A stretch of 7,151 nt of DNA. Origin: Balneolia bacterium (lineage in GTDB: Bacteria; Bacteroidota; Rhodothermia; Balneolales; Cyclonatronaceae). Where the stretch lies: assembly GCA_003567135.1 (NCBI GenBank), contig PXAI01000082.1, positions 1-7,151 of the forward strand, read 5' to 3'. Position 1 is the first letter of the stretch; every line of letters begins with the position of its first letter. Below the pieces are notes generated by a model that was not told where the DNA came from, did not search any database, and saw only the letters and a program-made list of their open reading frames with translations. The position numbers and the translations under genes were made by a program. Positions 5,706 to 7,151 of the stretch are shown in pieces.

Positions 5706-7151
5706 ATGCGGAGATATCTTTCTGTAACGGCGATAGCCTTTTTTATGCTTTTTTTAGCGGATATCGTCATGTTCGCAGCTCTCGCGCAAACGTATTCCTA
5801 CCGTCATTACACCACGAATGACATCATAAATCCCCTGCCCGGAAGCTCTTCTTTTTCCATTATTCAGGATCATGAAGGATTTATCTGGTTTTCCATTATA
5901 GGCTCGGGTGTGGTGCGGTATGATGGCAACGCGCTTGAGGTGATCAACAACGATGAAGGAGAGCTGAATAACGTCGTTGCGCTTCGCCAAACTTCCGATA
6001 ACCGGCTCTGGGCGTTATCAGGTGCGGGGTTGTTCGTTTCGGAAGATCCGCTTTACCACGTAAAAACATCGGGACTGCCGGTTTTTACGAACATGCTTCA
6101 GTCAGCTCAGGGCGAAATCCATCTGTACAGCGGGCGGTCCCTTGCGTATGGCAATCGCGCTACGGCAGAAGATCCGGAAACCGGGGGAATTTGGGTTGCA
6201 ACGGGAACCGCCGGCGTTGTCCATTACGGCAAAGACAATTCGGGTTTCTGGAGAGCAGACTCCCTTTTGCCGGCATCCGCAAATCCTGAGTTCGGCGATG
6301 AGATCAACGATGTTTACAGTGTGGTGATCCGCAAAAACGGAGAGCTGGTGTACGTTTCGCGGGGCGGCTATATCGGGGTGTTGAGCCGGGATGAGCGAAT
6401 GAATTTCCTCGAAACGGGCACTTATCCGCAAGGCGGATTTAAACGATTCGAAAACGCGGCGCAGTATGGAGTGCACATCTGCCTTTTTGAGGATAGCGAT
6501 CAGCAGCTTTGGGGCGGAACCACGCTGGGTGTTGCCTGGCGGATCGACGGGGAGGCGCACAGCAGAATTCATTCGGATGACATCCCCTTTTTGCCGGATG
6601 ATACCCGAACGGTTCCGAACGCCATGATTTTTGAGATCGGCCAGGGTTCAGGAAAAAATATCTGGGTCGCGCATTCCGCCGGTGCCGGAGTTTTTGATCC
6701 GGAAAAAAATTATCCCGTTAAAAACGTCACCGGCACAGGCGGATCGGGCATCAACTCGATGTTTACCGATTACGAGGGAAATATCTGGCTTGCCGGCTAC
6801 GACGGACTCCTGAAATTTCGTCCGGATTTCGATGTCTTTACGCTGCTCGAAAATGAGTCTGCTCCCTTCTCACTCAACAACCAAATCCGCGGCGTAACGT
6901 ACGATCCTGCCGTGCCCGGCCGTGTTTTGATGGGCACCAGCAAAGGAATTGTATCGGCAACGGAAGTGAACGGCTCATACGAGTTTGATTTGATCGACAA
7001 ATCCGTTACGGGCATGGAAAACGCGGTTTACGCACTCAGCACGGATCAATCGAACAACATCTGGGCGGGAAAAAATAACGGATTCACGATTATTTCAGAA
7101 AGTGCGCGACAGCCATTTCGAAACCGGAGATCCGACTTTTCCGGCAGGACG
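5706..7151 (+). CDS. Two-component-regulator-type beta-propeller sensor protein (N-terminal part; runs off window)
   Basis: The 482 visible codons stay open to the window edge. A Sec signal peptide or membrane anchor comes first (MRRYLS, then a hydrophobic run, with a likely cut after ALA at residue 27 before QTYSY). Repeated propeller blades of the Reg_prop type follow, with the pattern D..G.IW.....G..R/F: QDHEGFIWF (Trp61), SDNRLWAL (Trp102), ETGGIWVA (Trp163), SDQQLWGG (Trp269), KNIWVAH (Trp320), DYEGNIWLAGYDGLLKF (Trp361) and QSNNIWAG (Trp453). More degenerate blades lie between them (near residues 140, 218 and 408). About ten blades are visible, consistent with the paired seven-blade periplasmic sensor of hybrid two-component systems or related diguanylate-cyclase/histidine-kinase sensors. 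The output domain is outside the window, so the class and ligand cannot be given. The ATG chosen gives the best signal peptide; there is no Shine-Dalgarno sequence. Confidence 0.88.
   Translation, partial: MRRYLSVTAIAFFMLFLADIVMFAALAQTYSYRHYTTNDIINPLPGSSSFSIIQDHEGFIWFSIIGSGVVRYDGNALEVINNDEGELNNVVALRQTSDNRLWALSGAGLFVSEDPLYHVKTSGLPVFTNMLQSAQGEIHLYSGRSLAYGNRATAEDPETGGIWVATGTAGVVHYGKDNSGFWRADSLLPASANPEFGDEINDVYSVVIRKNGELVYVSRGGYIGVLSRDERMNFLETGTYPQGGFKRFENAAQYGVHICLFEDSDQQLWGGTTLGVAWRIDGEAHSRIHSDDIPFLPDDTRTVPNAMIFEIGQGSGKNIWVAHSAGAGVFDPEKNYPVKNVTGTGGSGINSMFTDYEGNIWLAGYDGLLKFRPDFDVFTLLENESAPFSLNNQIRGVTYDPAVPGRVLMGTSKGIVSATEVNGSYEFDLIDKSVTGMENAVYALSTDQSNNIWAGKNNGFTIISESARQPFRNRRSDFSGRT

Noticed and set aside
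6102..6572. 156-codon minus-strand ORF opposite the propeller gene.
   Set aside because: The plus strand encodes repeated propeller blades with a signal peptide across the whole stretch; the minus frame shows no domain or start signal.

Overview
The window looks like chromosomal DNA of a member of the Bacteroidota/Balneolota (FCB) group. This is inferred from three things. One gene encodes a periplasmic two-component-regulator-type beta-propeller. Another encodes a lipoprotein with an acidic run directly after its lipobox cysteine. Most genes lack a Shine-Dalgarno sequence and have AT-rich upstream regions with TAnnTTTG-like boxes. The exact taxon cannot be fixed by reading. There is no tRNA, rRNA, CRISPR array, transposase or phage gene.

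Layout. Bases 1-476 contain no convincing gene. They hold a compact hairpin (105-132) followed directly by a large, nested, imperfect dyad-symmetric element (about 140-300), which looks like a dispersed intergenic repeat. Next is a putative control region with a 10-bp direct repeat and a palindrome. Bases 477-1712 (+) encode a patatin-like phospholipase. Bases 1713-2054 carry weak hairpins, a possible 42-residue membrane peptide ORF (1809-1937) and a candidate promoter. Bases 2055-4763 (+) encode a full-length AcnA-type aconitase, followed by a strong intrinsic terminator (4802-4826). A second strong terminator (4906-4938) faces the other way and closes the minus-strand lipoprotein gene (4983-5486). 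A 219-bp divergent spacer with a 12-bp palindrome separates this from a plus-strand sensor-propeller gene that starts at 5706 and runs off the window end with 482 codons visible.

How the genes relate. Aconitase is core TCA-cycle metabolism, with its own upstream spacer and terminator, so it is probably monocistronic. The patatin gene also appears to be a single unit. The lipoprotein and the propeller sensor are divergent and share an upstream region, so co-regulation is possible but not shown. I see no strong case for a new multi-gene system. The least-explained parts are the repeat element at 105-300, the small ORF at 1809-1937 and the lipoprotein/sensor pair.
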